From the IMG/VR virus record IMGVR_UViG_3300025648_000097, positions 1 through 22,257 of that record: a DNA stretch of 22,257 nt. One strand, given 5' to 3'. The notes beneath the pieces are model-generated. The model saw nothing but the letters and a program-made list of their open reading frames with translations, made no database searches and was not told the origin of the DNA. Numbering within the stretch: the stretch's first letter is position 1; each line of letters starts with the position of its first letter. The stretch is from a virus. Made by a program: the position numbers and the translations under genes. Below, one piece after another: positions 7,599-15,175 of the stretch.

Positions 7599-9059
7599 AT
7601 GGCAATCAGCACAAGCGGAGTTTCAGTTCCACAATTAGGTCAAACTATTGACCCTAGTATTTATGGAAATCAAAATGCTCCTAAAGCTACTTCTTTGGGA
7701 GATATTCTTGACCTTACTGGAAAAAATCTTGAAGTTCAAAAAAAGAAAGCTTTATTGCCTTCTGAAATTGAACAAGGGCAAGCCAATGCTAGAAAGGCAA
7801 CTGCTGAAGCAAATACTTCGCAATTACAAAACTTTCAGGCTCATTTAACCAATACTATTCAAGACCAACAAAGGCTCATTAATAAGCCTGATTTAACAGC
7901 TCAAGATATTATTGATTCAGTAAAAGTTCATGCAAAAAATGCAGGAACTCCTGATGCTGCTGTTCAACAAGCTTTAGCAGGGCTTCCTGCAAGTGGAAAT
8001 TTATCTCAATTAAAAGCTTGGCTTGCACAAAGTATGGCTAGGTCTTTAAATGCACAAGGTCAATTAGATGCACTTTATCCAAAAGCATCTCAAACCAATC
8101 TTGGTGGTGTTACTGCTCCTTTGGCTACAGGAAATCAATTACTTTCCTCTCAAACACCAGGAACTCAAGCTGGCCAAGCAACTGCATTAGGTTTAACACC
8201 AGGCACAGAGCTTGTTGCTCAACCTGGGGACAATTCTGGCTTGCCTCCAGGCACAAAGTATTTAGTAGGTGGTGGCGGTCAAGTAGGTGGTTCTGCTGTA
8301 GGCGGTGGTGGTCAAGGCGGTGTTACACCTGACCAAATGAATAAACCTGCAAATCAGCAAAGACCAGCAGTTTCTGCTCTTTCACCTCAAACTTCAACCA
8401 ATTTAGAAATTGGTAATAATTTAGTAAATACTTCAAGAGAGCAAGCTGGTAAAGCTGTTCAGATTGAATCTGCTGCTAATCAAGCTATTCAACTATCTCA
8501 AGTTACCGATACTGGTCAAGGTGCTCAATTATGGAATGCTCTTAAAGGAAACTATGTTGGCATTCCTGAATTTAATACTAGAAATCCTGCAGCAAACTAT
8601 GATATTTTGGGCCATGTATTGACCAATGAAACCAATTTGTTGTCACAAAATCCTGCTTATGGCGCAGGAAAAATGGGTGTTACTGGCGGTACTCAGAAGC
8701 AAATTGAACAAGCTGTTCAAACAGCAGGTAAGACTACTTGGAATCCAGATGCCATTCAATATACTTCTAGATATAACAGAGCATTGGCTTATGGTGTTCA
8801 GATGTTTAATCATGGTGTAGACAAGTCACAAACAATTAGCAATAACAACCCTATCTATGCGAATGATTATCAGCAAAAATGGAACTCTAATTTAAATTTA
8901 GACTCTATTAGATTGGCTGATGCCAAGAGAAATGCTGGCATTGACCCACAAGGATTGACTCAAATTACCAAAGAACTTGGTGGGGAAAAATCAGAAAGAT
9001 ATAAAAAAGCTCAAGAAGATTTGCGAGTTATTAATGGTATTGCTACTAGGGGCAAATAA
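7599..9059 (+). CDS. Putative internal virion / ejection protein
   Basis: This 486-residue soluble protein is the middle gene of the ejection set. An N-terminal helical, Gln/Lys-rich stretch (about 40-110, including EVQKKKALLPSEIEQGQANARKA) is likely coiled-coil. A Gly-rich linker (about 222-245) separates it from a C-terminal helical part with TWNPDAIQYTSRYN and a final KAQEDLRVINGIATRGK. Such architecture and its position are typical of P22 gp20-position proteins. No enzymatic motif is seen. Its stop overlaps the next start (TAATG). Assignment rests on context and composition more than on a recognised domain. Confidence 0.65.
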   Translation: MAISTSGVSVPQLGQTIDPSIYGNQNAPKATSLGDILDLTGKNLEVQKKKALLPSEIEQGQANARKATAEANTSQLQNFQAHLTNTIQDQQRLINKPDLTAQDIIDSVKVHAKNAGTPDAAVQQALAGLPASGNLSQLKAWLAQSMARSLNAQGQLDALYPKASQTNLGGVTAPLATGNQLLSSQTPGTQAGQATALGLTPGTELVAQPGDNSGLPPGTKYLVGGGGQVGGSAVGGGGQGGVTPDQMNKPANQQRPAVSALSPQTSTNLEIGNNLVNTSREQAGKAVQIESAANQAIQLSQVTDTGQGAQLWNALKGNYVGIPEFNTRNPAANYDILGHVLTNETNLLSQNPAYGAGKMGVTGGTQKQIEQAVQTAGKTTWNPDAIQYTSRYNRALAYGVQMFNHGVDKSQTISNNNPIYANDYQQKWNSNLNLDSIRLADAKRNAGIDPQGLTQITKELGGEKSERYKKAQEDLRVINGIATRGK

Positions 9060-11026
9060 TGGCTTTAGATTTTGTAGACCCAGATTCATTAGCAGCACCT
9101 GCGCTTTTACCTGGTTCTGGTAAAACTGGAACAGGTAAACCTGGTGTTCAAGTTTCTGGTTATACACCTCCAGAATCAAACAAATTTGATACTAAAAAAA
9201 GCTATGGAACTCCAGCAAAGCTTTTGGAAAATGTTATTCAAACCGAAAGTTCTGGCAATCCGCTTGCTGTAAATCCTACTTCTGGTGCGATGGGTTTAGG
9301 CCAATTTATGCCTGAAACTGTAGCCATGCTTCACAAACAAGGAGTGGAGTTTAATCCATTCAATAAAGATGAAGCTAGAGCTGCAATGGACTATTACATT
9401 AGCCAACTGCATAAAGAGCATGGTGGCGATTATGTAAAGGCCATGAAAGCTTATGGTGGATTTAAAACTAAAGACCCAGAAAAGTATCTTGATAAAGTTT
9501 TAGAAGGTGTAAACCTTGCTGAAAACAATAAACTTTTTGTAAGCCCAGAATCTTTGCCTGGAAGTACCAATATTCCAGAATCAGAACTACAACCAAAGCC
9601 TAATTTAACTTTGCCTAGAGCTGCTGGATTGTTTGCTAGAGGTGCTACTCCTGCTGTAACTGGTGCTGCTGTTGGTGGAACTTTGGCAGGCCCTGCTGGT
9701 GCTCTTGTAGGCTCTGTTGCACTTCCTGTTGGTGATGTATTAAATACTGGTATTAATGCTGTTACAGGTGGCATAAACAAATTTGCAGGCACTAATATTC
9801 CTAAATTAGGAATGCCAAGCGATTTAATCCAACAATACATGACTAGACTTGGTTTGCCTGTAGCGCAAACTGGCCCAGAAAGAATGATTGAAACTGCTGG
9901 TAGTGCAATGGGTGGAACTGCTGCAGAACTACCTGCTGTTACTAGATTAGCTACTACAGCAGCTTCTCCTTTTGTAAGAGGAGTTGCTGAATCTGCTGCT
10001 GCTGCACCTAAATCACAAATTGCTGCTGCAATTCCTTCTGCTGTGGCAGGACAAGCTGTTTATGAAAAAACTGACAACCCCTATTTGGCTATGCTTGCTG
10101 GGGCTACTGTTGGCGCACCTTTTGGAGTTTCATTAAAGCAAAGGTCTTTAAATGCGCCTTCTCAAGAACAACTTGCTGCTACCGCAAAAAATCTTTATAG
10201 CCAAGCTGAAAAATCAGGCATTCAATTTGCTCCAGATAAATTCGCGGCTCATATGGACCAAGTTGGTAAAGATTTAAGGCAATTTGGATATGCTGAAAAT
10301 TCAAGCACTTATTCAGGAATTAAAGGCGCATTAGATGAATTAAAAAATACATCTAGGCCAAAAGATTATTTAGAGTTACAAGCTTTAAGAGAAATTATTG
10401 CTGGAGAGCAAGTTTCTAGCAATCCTAAAGTGAGAATGTTGGCTTCAAAATTAAAAGATGAATTTGATGATTATGTTTTAAATGCGCCAGACCAACACTT
10501 AACTGCTGGAAATCCTCAAGGTGCTCAAGCATGGAAAGATGCTAGAACTCAATATTCCAGACTTAAAAAAGCTGAAATTTTTGATGACATGGTAAATGAT
10601 GCTCAATTTACTAATCAAAGTTTATCAACATCATTAAAAAACCAAATGAACAGTTTGGCAAAAAATGATAAGCGCATGAGGCTTTTTACACCTGAAGAAC
10701 AAGAAGCAATAAAACAAGTTGCTAAAGGAAGCGCAACTCAAAAAACTTTAGACCTTATTTCTAAATTTGCTCCTGATACTGTAATGGGTGTTTTAAGCAC
10801 AGTAGGAACTCATGCTTTAAGCGGAAATCTATCTGCTGCTTTGTTATCTGGAAGCACTTTTGGCGCAAAACAAATTGCTAATATTAATAAGAATAATTCT
10901 GTAGCTAAACTTGCCGATATGATGAGATTGGGTGAAATACCTAAATTTGAATCTAGAACTAAAAATGTTCCAGCTACAGCTCTTAGAGGCTTATTATCTG
11001 GAAATCCAACATATAAGGAACAATAA
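9059..11026 (+). CDS. Ejection protein with lytic transglycosylase (SLT) domain
   Basis: This 655-residue protein has an SLT domain at about 53-140: LENVIQTESSGNPLAVNP with catalytic Glu63, GAMGLGQFMPET (76-87), and the AYGG motif at 131-134. SLT enzymes cleave the MurNAc-GlcNAc bond of peptidoglycan. In virions they open the wall for DNA entry. A Gly/Ala-rich hydrophobic block (about 187-228) could enter the inner membrane. The long helical C-terminal half (about 370-600, for example AATAKNLYSQAEKSG) is typical of large ejection proteins. Position after two other ejection-type genes fits P22 gp16 or T7 gp16 analogues. The TAATG overlap with the upstream gene supports co-translation. Confidence 0.85.
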   Translation: MALDFVDPDSLAAPALLPGSGKTGTGKPGVQVSGYTPPESNKFDTKKSYGTPAKLLENVIQTESSGNPLAVNPTSGAMGLGQFMPETVAMLHKQGVEFNPFNKDEARAAMDYYISQLHKEHGGDYVKAMKAYGGFKTKDPEKYLDKVLEGVNLAENNKLFVSPESLPGSTNIPESELQPKPNLTLPRAAGLFARGATPAVTGAAVGGTLAGPAGALVGSVALPVGDVLNTGINAVTGGINKFAGTNIPKLGMPSDLIQQYMTRLGLPVAQTGPERMIETAGSAMGGTAAELPAVTRLATTAASPFVRGVAESAAAAPKSQIAAAIPSAVAGQAVYEKTDNPYLAMLAGATVGAPFGVSLKQRSLNAPSQEQLAATAKNLYSQAEKSGIQFAPDKFAAHMDQVGKDLRQFGYAENSSTYSGIKGALDELKNTSRPKDYLELQALREIIAGEQVSSNPKVRMLASKLKDEFDDYVLNAPDQHLTAGNPQGAQAWKDARTQYSRLKKAEIFDDMVNDAQFTNQSLSTSLKNQMNSLAKNDKRMRLFTPEEQEAIKQVAKGSATQKTLDLISKFAPDTVMGVLSTVGTHALSGNLSAALLSGSTFGAKQIANINKNNSVAKLADMMRLGEIPKFESRTKNVPATALRGLLSGNPTYKEQ

Positions 11027-11823
11027 TGTCAGTCTTACTATCTCCCATTGGTAATGGATTTCAATTTTTTACAACTACAGGATTACCTTTAGCTGGCGGT
11101 CTTTTATATACATACCAAGCTGGTTCAAGCACTCCTTTAGCAACTTATACAACTTCTTCAGGAAGCACAGCAAATGCTAATCCTATTGTTTTAGGAACAG
11201 ATGGCAGGCCTCCACAAGAGATTTGGTTAACAAATGGAAATTCATATAAATTTGTATTGACTGATTCAGGCAATAATCAAATTGCTACCTATGACAATTT
11301 ATATGGCATTTTGAATGTAGTAGGTGGTACTTTGCCTGTTATAGGTAATGCTACAGTTTCAGGAACATTGGCGGTAACAGGAGCATTAACTGCCCCTGGA
11401 GTCATTGTTCAGATGGTTCAGCAAACATTTACAACAACTGCATCCACTACTTCTAACTCATTGGTAACTACAGGCCATACAGCTACTATTACTCCTAGCT
11501 CTTTAAATAGCAAAATATTAGCTTTAGTTAGCTTTGGGGCTGATAGCTCTACAGGTAACTTTAGTGGATTTACTCTTTATCGCAATACTACAAACCTTGC
11601 TGGTTCAGGCTCAGTCTTTACAACTATGGGAAGTATTAGTGGTGGCGAAACATTAGCATCTAATTCTTTTTCTTATTTAGATACTCCTAATACTACTGCT
11701 TCTACAACTTATACAGTTTATATGGCAGCAGGCGGTGGAACTCTTACTTATAATAAAAACTTAGGTAATATTGGTTTAGGTGCAACTGCTGTCATTACAT
11801 TATTGGAGATTTACGAATCATGA
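11026..11823 (+). CDS. Tail fibre / tailspike-like protein with head-binding N-terminus
   Basis: This is a 265-residue protein. Residues about 1-95, with PLAGGLLYTYQAGSSTPLAT, NANPIVLGTDGRPPQEIWL and YKFVLTDSGNNQIATYDNLYG, form the widespread phage fibre N-terminal domain analogous to the P22 tailspike head-binding domain. This domain anchors the fibre to the tail. A short shaft follows (NATVSGTLAVTGALTAPG). The C-terminal beta domain (about 125-265) has SLNSKILALVSFG and a closing AVITLLEIYES. It lacks an endorhamnosidase-sized helix region, so it is a short fibre rather than an enzymatic spike. Its stop overlaps the start of the chaperone-like gene, a common fibre-chaperone pairing. Confidence 0.82.
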   Translation: MSVLLSPIGNGFQFFTTTGLPLAGGLLYTYQAGSSTPLATYTTSSGSTANANPIVLGTDGRPPQEIWLTNGNSYKFVLTDSGNNQIATYDNLYGILNVVGGTLPVIGNATVSGTLAVTGALTAPGVIVQMVQQTFTTTASTTSNSLVTTGHTATITPSSLNSKILALVSFGADSSTGNFSGFTLYRNTTNLAGSGSVFTTMGSISGGETLASNSFSYLDTPNTTASTTYTVYMAAGGGTLTYNKNLGNIGLGATAVITLLEIYES

Positions 11824-12194
11824 GTGCTACTTATGCAGATGCTATTACAGCATTGACCCCTAATGCTAAATGGAGCATGACCAATGACAATGATTTTGAA
11901 ACTTTGTCATGGTATTCCACCGATATTGCAGAGCCTACAAAAGCTGCTTGTGATGCAGAAATAGCTATTTTGAATGCTAATGCTGCTAATGCTGCTTGCC
12001 AACAACAAGCTAGTGCCTTGCTATATGCAACAGATTGGGCCACTATTCCTGATGTTGCCAGCACTACAAATAACCCTTATTTGACTAATCAAGCTGAATT
12101 TATTGCTTATCGCAATATTGTTAGAGGTTATGCTGTTAATCCTGTAGCTAATCCTGTATTCCCAAAACAACCGATTGCTACATGGAGTTCATAA
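11820..12194 (+). CDS. Phage tail assembly chaperone-like protein
   Basis: This 124-residue protein starts MSATYADAITALTPNAKW and overlaps the fibre stop (ATGA). Features include LSWYSTDIAEPTKAACDAEIAIL, a helical middle and LLYATDWATIPDV, then FIAYRNIVRGYAVNPV and FPKQPIATW. This matches small proteins assigned to the phage tail assembly chaperone group (Phage_tail_APC type, recalled). The family is usually encoded directly after a fibre and assists its trimerisation or attachment. Function is inferred from family and position. Confidence 0.72.
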   Translation: MSATYADAITALTPNAKWSMTNDNDFETLSWYSTDIAEPTKAACDAEIAILNANAANAACQQQASALLYATDWATIPDVASTTNNPYLTNQAEFIAYRNIVRGYAVNPVANPVFPKQPIATWSS

Positions 12195-12412
12195 TGGATG
12201 ACCGAGGCTCTATTGATTTAGTGCGCTATGGTGTTCTATGGAACAAAGTTGAGTCTATGGAATCAGAACTTACTGAAATTAGAAAAGATTTAAAAGAACT
12301 GTTAGTTATGGCTGAAAGGTCTAAAGGCAGTCTTTGGGCTTTAATGGGTGTAGCCTCTGTTGTTGGTGCTGTAATTAGCTTTTTAACAGATATATTTTTT
12401 GTTAGAAAATGA
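12194..12412 (+). CDS. Small membrane protein, haemolysin XhlA / holin-like
   Basis: Starting at ATG 12194 (sharing a base with the preceding TAA, with GGAG at 12184-12187) gives 72 residues. An upstream ATG at 12182 lies inside the preceding gene and lacks its own ribosome site. Residues 1-45 form a charged amphipathic helix (KVESMESELTEIRKDLKELL, likely coiled-coil). Residues about 48-68 are one transmembrane segment (LWALMGVASVVGAVISFL). This layout matches XhlA-type proteins that act with holins in lysis. It is the first of a run of small membrane proteins ahead of the endolysin. Confidence 0.68.
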   Translation: MDDRGSIDLVRYGVLWNKVESMESELTEIRKDLKELLVMAERSKGSLWALMGVASVVGAVISFLTDIFFVRK

Positions 12413-12594
12413 AAAGAGTTCATAGTTCTAAAACTATGTGGTTTTCTTTGGCCCTTGTTATATTTGGGGCTTTGTATGATAACTTTTCAAACCTTCAAAA
12501 TATTATTTCTGATAAATACTATGGTTTAGTTTTGGTATTAATTGGAATAGTTGTTGCTATTCTTAGATTTAAAACCAGCGAAGGTATTCAATGA
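12409..12594 (+). CDS. Small two-TM protein, holin-like
   Basis: This is a 61-residue protein with a basic N-terminus (MKRVHSSKTMW) and two hydrophobic segments, about 10-25 (WFSLALVIFGAL) and about 38-53 (YYGLVLVLIGIVVAIL), followed by RFKTSEG. The motif SKTMWFSL and the size are typical of small phage proteins in lysis cassettes that may serve as holins. Its start overlaps the preceding stop (ATGA) and its stop overlaps the next start. Which of the small membrane proteins is the true holin cannot be decided from sequence. Confidence 0.65.
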   Translation: MKRVHSSKTMWFSLALVIFGALYDNFSNLQNIISDKYYGLVLVLIGIVVAILRFKTSEGIQ

Positions 12595-13145
12595 GCTACA
12601 TACTTTATCCATTCTTAGTCATTATTAATCTTATTGGCACAGTTTTAACTTACCCATTGGCTTTCATTTTGCCTATATTTTGTAAGGGCGAATATGGCTG
12701 GATTAACAATGCAACCGCAAAAGCTACAGAGCCAAGACTGTTTAGCTGGTTAAGTTGGTTTCAAACCCCTGACAATAGTTTATGGGGTGATGATGGATTT
12801 AAAGTTAACTTTCCTCCTTGTTGGTGGTCAGAAGTTCATTGGCTTTGGCGCAATCCTTTTTATGGCTTTGCAGTTAAAACCTTTGATGGTTCTACAGGCA
12901 TGAGTTACACAGGCGATTTAGATTGCAGCCCAACTAAGCCTGGAAGCATACTGGTCAAAGGTCATGGTTTATGGCAATGGGTCTTATACAAGCCTATGTT
13001 TGGCAAAACTCTATATTTAAACTTTGGATGGAACATTAAAGCTTTAGTTGAGCCTGGCTTTATTACCCCTGACCAATGGCATGACAATACAGAGCTAATC
13101 AAAGATTACCCTGCTACTTTTGCTTTTAGCCCAAGGCTTGTGTAA
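12591..13145 (+). CDS. Conserved phage protein with N-terminal membrane segment
   Basis: This 184-residue protein begins with a long hydrophobic stretch (about 3-30, YPFLVIINLIGTVLTYPLAFIL). A soluble Trp-rich domain follows with LFSWLSWFQTPDNSLWGDD, WWSEVHWLWRNPFYGFAV and GHGLWQWVLYKP. The pattern of a hydrophobic start and a WLxWFQTxDN motif recalls a family of uncharacterised phage proteins (possibly DUF7338, uncertain). It is embedded in the lysis cassette with ATGA and TAATG overlaps, so it is co-expressed with holin and spanin genes. The biochemical role is unknown. Confidence 0.65.
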   Translation: MSYILYPFLVIINLIGTVLTYPLAFILPIFCKGEYGWINNATAKATEPRLFSWLSWFQTPDNSLWGDDGFKVNFPPCWWSEVHWLWRNPFYGFAVKTFDGSTGMSYTGDLDCSPTKPGSILVKGHGLWQWVLYKPMFGKTLYLNFGWNIKALVEPGFITPDQWHDNTELIKDYPATFAFSPRLV

Positions 13146-13552
13146 TGTTTCCTTTGCCCATTTTCACTTGGATAAAGATTGGCGCAGCAGTTATTGCATT
13201 AGTTGGCTCTTGGTATATGGGCTATAGTTTTGAAGCTAGTCGGTTTGCTCAATACAAAGCAGACCAAATAGCAGAAACTCAAAAGAAAGAAAGAGAAGCC
13301 CAGCTTGCTACCGATGAAATTAGAAAGGCAAAAGATGCTCAAATCAATTCTATTAATAACCAGCTTGTCGATGCTATTAGCGAGCTGCGGAAGCGCAGTA
13401 GTCGCACCGACCAAGCCAGCAATGGACAAGGTGGAACTGGGGCAACCCTTTATGCCGAGGATGCAAAATTTCTTATCAGGGAAGCTGCCAGAGCAGACAC
13501 AATAAGAGCAGGGTTAGATGCTTGTTATAAACAATATGATGCAATCAAATGA
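13145..13552 (+). CDS. Rz-like i-spanin
   Basis: This 135-residue protein has an N-terminal signal-anchor (about 9-26, WIKIGAAVIALVGSWYMGY). A periplasmic charged coiled-coil follows (about 35-85, FAQYKADQIAETQKKEREAQ). The C-terminal block LYAEDAKFLIREAARADTIRAGLDACYKQY is frequent in Rz-like phage proteins. Inner-membrane spanins bind an outer-membrane lipoprotein and fuse the two membranes at the end of lysis. The identification is strengthened because a lipoprotein gene with a lipobox is fully nested in the +1 frame (13335-13505), as in lambda Rz/Rz1. It lies between a membrane protein and a holin-like gene, upstream of the endolysin. Confidence 0.8.
   Translation: MFPLPIFTWIKIGAAVIALVGSWYMGYSFEASRFAQYKADQIAETQKKEREAQLATDEIRKAKDAQINSINNQLVDAISELRKRSSRTDQASNGQGGTGATLYAEDAKFLIREAARADTIRAGLDACYKQYDAIK
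13335..13505 (+). CDS. Rz1-like o-spanin lipoprotein nested in the Rz frame
   Basis: Starting at ATG 13335 gives 56 residues, in the +1 frame relative to the i-spanin. The N-terminus MLKSILLITSLSMLLASC is a short basic then hydrophobic signal with a canonical lipobox LASC (Cys18). The mature part is about 39 residues, hydrophilic with scattered prolines (APTKPAMDK, GQPFMPR). AAAGG at 13324-13328 gives a plausible ribosome site. A longer frame from 13305 would place charged residues ahead of the signal and is not preferred. Known o-spanins are small, proline-containing outer-membrane lipoproteins, so the fit is good. The nested arrangement matches lambda. Confidence 0.82.
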   Translation: MLKSILLITSLSMLLASCGSAVVAPTKPAMDKVELGQPFMPRMQNFLSGKLPEQTQ

Positions 13553-13773
13553 AAAAAGAAGAACTTAGTGCTTATGTCACTTTACTTGCTACCATTACAC
13601 TTACTCTCATCCTTGTGTCTATGGTGGGAGTGTTACTTGTAGGTCTTTTTGTCGATAAAATAGACAATACTAAAATTTTTGAAGCTATTACACCAGCCTT
13701 TCAAATGGTGGTTGGTGCATTCGTAGGGTTGGTAGCTGGTGTGAAAATAGGGCAAGCAGATAATGACGAATGA
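13549..13773 (+). CDS. Small two-TM protein, candidate holin
   Basis: This 74-residue protein has a charged start (MKKEELSAYV), a first hydrophobic helix at about 11-36 (LLATITLTLILVSMVGVLLVGLF), a short loop (VDKIDNTKIFEA), a second helix (about 48-67, AFQMVVGAFVGLVAGVKIG) and an acidic tail QADNDE. Its start overlaps the spanin stop (ATGA) and its end overlaps the endolysin start by 11 bases. Size, two segments and direct coupling to the endolysin make it the best holin candidate of the cassette, although the family is recognised only as a recurring phage small membrane protein. Confidence 0.7.
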   Translation: MKKEELSAYVTLLATITLTLILVSMVGVLLVGLFVDKIDNTKIFEAITPAFQMVVGAFVGLVAGVKIGQADNDE

Positions 13774-14359
13774 GCAATTACAAGCCCTTGGCATAGACCA
13801 AAAATGGCTTAAACCTTTAAATGATACTTTTTCCAAATATGGCATAGATACTCCAAAGCGACAAGCTGCCTTTATTGGACAATGTCAGCATGAATCTAAT
13901 AACTTTAAAACCTTAGAAGAAAACCTTCATTACAGCGCAGGGGCTTTGATGCGAGTATGGCCCTCTCGATTCCCTGATGCCAATACTGCCGAAAAGTATG
14001 CAAACAACCCTGAAATGATTGCAAACAAGGTTTATGGCGGTAGAGCCGACCTTGGCAATACCCAAGATGGCGATGGCTGGAAGTTTCATGGCAGAGGGGT
14101 TATACAGCTAACAGGGCGGTCTAATTACCAAGTATGTGGCGATGCCTTAGGACAGCCTTTTACAAGCGAACCAAGCCTTCTTTTAGAGCCTGAGTGGGCT
14201 TGCCTATCTGCTGGCTGGTTTTGGAACAAAAAGGGCTTAAATGCCCTTGCTGAGGCTGAAGATTGGAATACTATGACCAAGCGCATCAATGGTGGTACTT
14301 TAGGCCTAGATGACCGAATTAATAAAATCCATAAAGCTATGGATATATTAGGGGCATAA
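13763..14359 (+). CDS. GH19 chitinase-type endolysin
   Basis: This 198-residue protein has the glycoside hydrolase family 19 pattern: AAFIGQCQHESNNFKTLEEN with the likely proton donor Glu44 and second acid around Glu52-Glu53, YGGRADLGNTQDGDGWKFHGRG, and the substrate-cleft motif RGVIQLTGRSNY (111-122). Phage members cleave the glycan strand of peptidoglycan and release progeny. No signal peptide or cell-wall-binding domain is seen, so export must depend on a holin. The gene overlaps the two-TM candidate holin and is the last gene of the rightward late operon before a convergent junction. The length is normal for single-domain members. Confidence 0.9.
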   Translation: MTNEQLQALGIDQKWLKPLNDTFSKYGIDTPKRQAAFIGQCQHESNNFKTLEENLHYSAGALMRVWPSRFPDANTAEKYANNPEMIANKVYGGRADLGNTQDGDGWKFHGRGVIQLTGRSNYQVCGDALGQPFTSEPSLLLEPEWACLSAGWFWNKKGLNALAEAEDWNTMTKRINGGTLGLDDRINKIHKAMDILGA

Positions 14360-14450
14360 AGGCATCAATTTGGCAACTACTAACTGTAAGGTCGAAAGCC
14401 TAAAAAGCCCTTACTTGTTGCATCCTTGAGTGTAGGCTTAACTGCCTTTA
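14357..14450. other. Convergent junction with nested inverted repeats
   Basis: The space between the endolysin stop and the end of the leftward operon contains a perfect inverted pair TAAAGGCA (14357-14364) and TGCCTTTA (14443-14450) that includes both stop codons. Inside are GCAAC (14373-14377) with GTTGC (14417-14421), and GTAAGG (14386-14391) with CCTTAC (14409-14414). A competing pair AAGCCTA (14396-14402) with TAGGCTT (14433-14439) also exists. No U-rich tail follows on either strand. It may be a structured 3' end that limits read-through from both operons, but a standard terminator is not evident. Confidence 0.45.
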
Positions 14451-14621
14451 TTCTTTGAAGTCTATATGATTCATCATAATAGAATGGGCTTCTCGAATTA
14501 GCTTTTGAAGCTTAATAATTCTGACAGTTTGTTTTCCCATTTTATCTAATACATTTTGATAATCTTTAAGTAATTCTTTATACCTAGATTCATAGGTAAC
14601 TCGAATTTTTTTCTTTCTCAT
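14448..14621 (-). CDS. Small basic hypothetical protein, last gene of the leftward operon
   Basis: This 57-residue frame starts MRKKKIRVTYESRYKEL with ATG 14621 to 14619, which overlaps the upstream TGA (ATGA). It continues DYQNVLDKMGKQTVRIIKLQ and ends HIDFKE before TAA at 14450-14448. Its charge pattern and predicted continuous helix suggest a small coiled-coil protein. The tight overlap with the preceding gene and lack of internal stops argue that it is real although short. Function unknown. It is the most promoter-distal gene of the operon. Confidence 0.6.
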   Translation of the reverse strand: MRKKKIRVTYESRYKELLKDYQNVLDKMGKQTVRIIKLQKLIREAHSIMMNHIDFKE

Positions 14622-14806
14622 ATAAGCTGAATTAGTTTTTTATTATCTTCAACCCAATCTAATGCATTAAACCAAGCCTGAGTCCATAAATTAAGGGCCG
14701 TAGAGCCTTCATAGAAAAAGTCTGGGTAAAGCGCAAAGAATGCCTCTTCACAATCATCTGATGGAGTCTTTAAGTTCCCTCCAAATGGAACTGGTTCATC
14801 TGTCAT
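14618..14806 (-). CDS. Small acidic hypothetical protein
   Basis: This 62-residue protein, MTDEPVPFGGNLKTPSDDCEEAFFALYPDFF, has a strongly acidic N-terminal half and a Trp-rich helix (LNLWTQAWFNALDWVEDN). It lies in the leftward operon, with its start inside the end of a TM microprotein gene and its stop overlapped by the next start. No known domain is recognised. Acidic small proteins in phage early operons often bind host proteins, but nothing specific can be claimed here. Confidence 0.6.
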   Translation of the reverse strand: MTDEPVPFGGNLKTPSDDCEEAFFALYPDFFYEGSTALNLWTQAWFNALDWVEDNKKLIQLI

Positions 14807-14891
14807 AGTCTTGTCCGATTAAATACAAAATAATGATGCCAAAGCCAAATATTATGGCAAGGCCAAACATAAGGCATTGGTCATCTGTCAT
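14796..14891 (-). CDS. Single-TM microprotein (31 residues)
   Basis: The frame starts MTDDQCLMFG and contains one hydrophobic helix (LMFGLAIIFGFGIIILYLI), then GQDYDR and TGA. The ATG at 14891-14889 overlaps the upstream TAA by one base and its end overlaps the next gene by 11 bases. This exact packing between neighbours supports translation. An acidic N-terminus and short polar C-terminus flank the helix. One of three such microproteins in this operon. Function unknown. Confidence 0.55.
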   Translation of the reverse strand: MTDDQCLMFGLAIIFGFGIIILYLIGQDYDR

Positions 14892-15175
14892 TACATCTTT
14901 TTCTTTTTAATGCCTTCAGCCCTTCGCAAATCATGGCTGTGAAGTTTTTTTCCAACAGACTTAGGTACTTCGCCAGCTTTTTCAGCTACTTTAGCTGCAA
15001 CTTTGCGAGTCACAATTCGACCATTAGAAAGCTCAAATTCATGCTTTGCGCCTTTGGCTGCTTTACCAACCATCTTTTTAAGTTCATCATGGCTATAAGC
15101 TTTTGACTTAGCCACTATCACTTTGCCAGATTTTTCTTTTATAGCAGGTACAAGTACCTTTAATTTAGTTGCCAT
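14891..15175 (-). CDS. Lysine-rich basic protein, possible nucleic-acid binder
   Basis: This 94-residue protein is dominated by Lys, Ala, Val and Gly. It has KVLVPAIKEKSGKVIVAKSK, a SHDELKKMVGKAAKGAKHEFE helix, then SNGRIVTRKVAAKVAEKAGEV and a C-terminal LRRAEGIKKKKM. The central FELSNGRIVTR-then-AAKVAEKAGEV pattern hints at a small beta-hairpin plus helix fold found in some phage proteins. A strongly positive charge suggests binding to DNA or RNA, which fits its place downstream of recombination genes. No motif fixes a function. It starts overlapping the upstream TAA (TAATG). Confidence 0.62.
   Translation of the reverse strand: MATKLKVLVPAIKEKSGKVIVAKSKAYSHDELKKMVGKAAKGAKHEFELSNGRIVTRKVAAKVAEKAGEVPKSVGKKLHSHDLRRAEGIKKKKM

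Noticed and set aside
9451-9840. Minus-strand frame of 129 residues inside the SLT ejection gene
   Set aside because: Antisense of a Gly/Ala-rich coding stretch; no coupling to other genes and no recognisable domain.
13305-13334. Longer start for the nested Rz1-like lipoprotein
   Set aside because: It would add charged residues before the signal; ATG 13335 gives a normal lipoprotein signal with a ribosome site.
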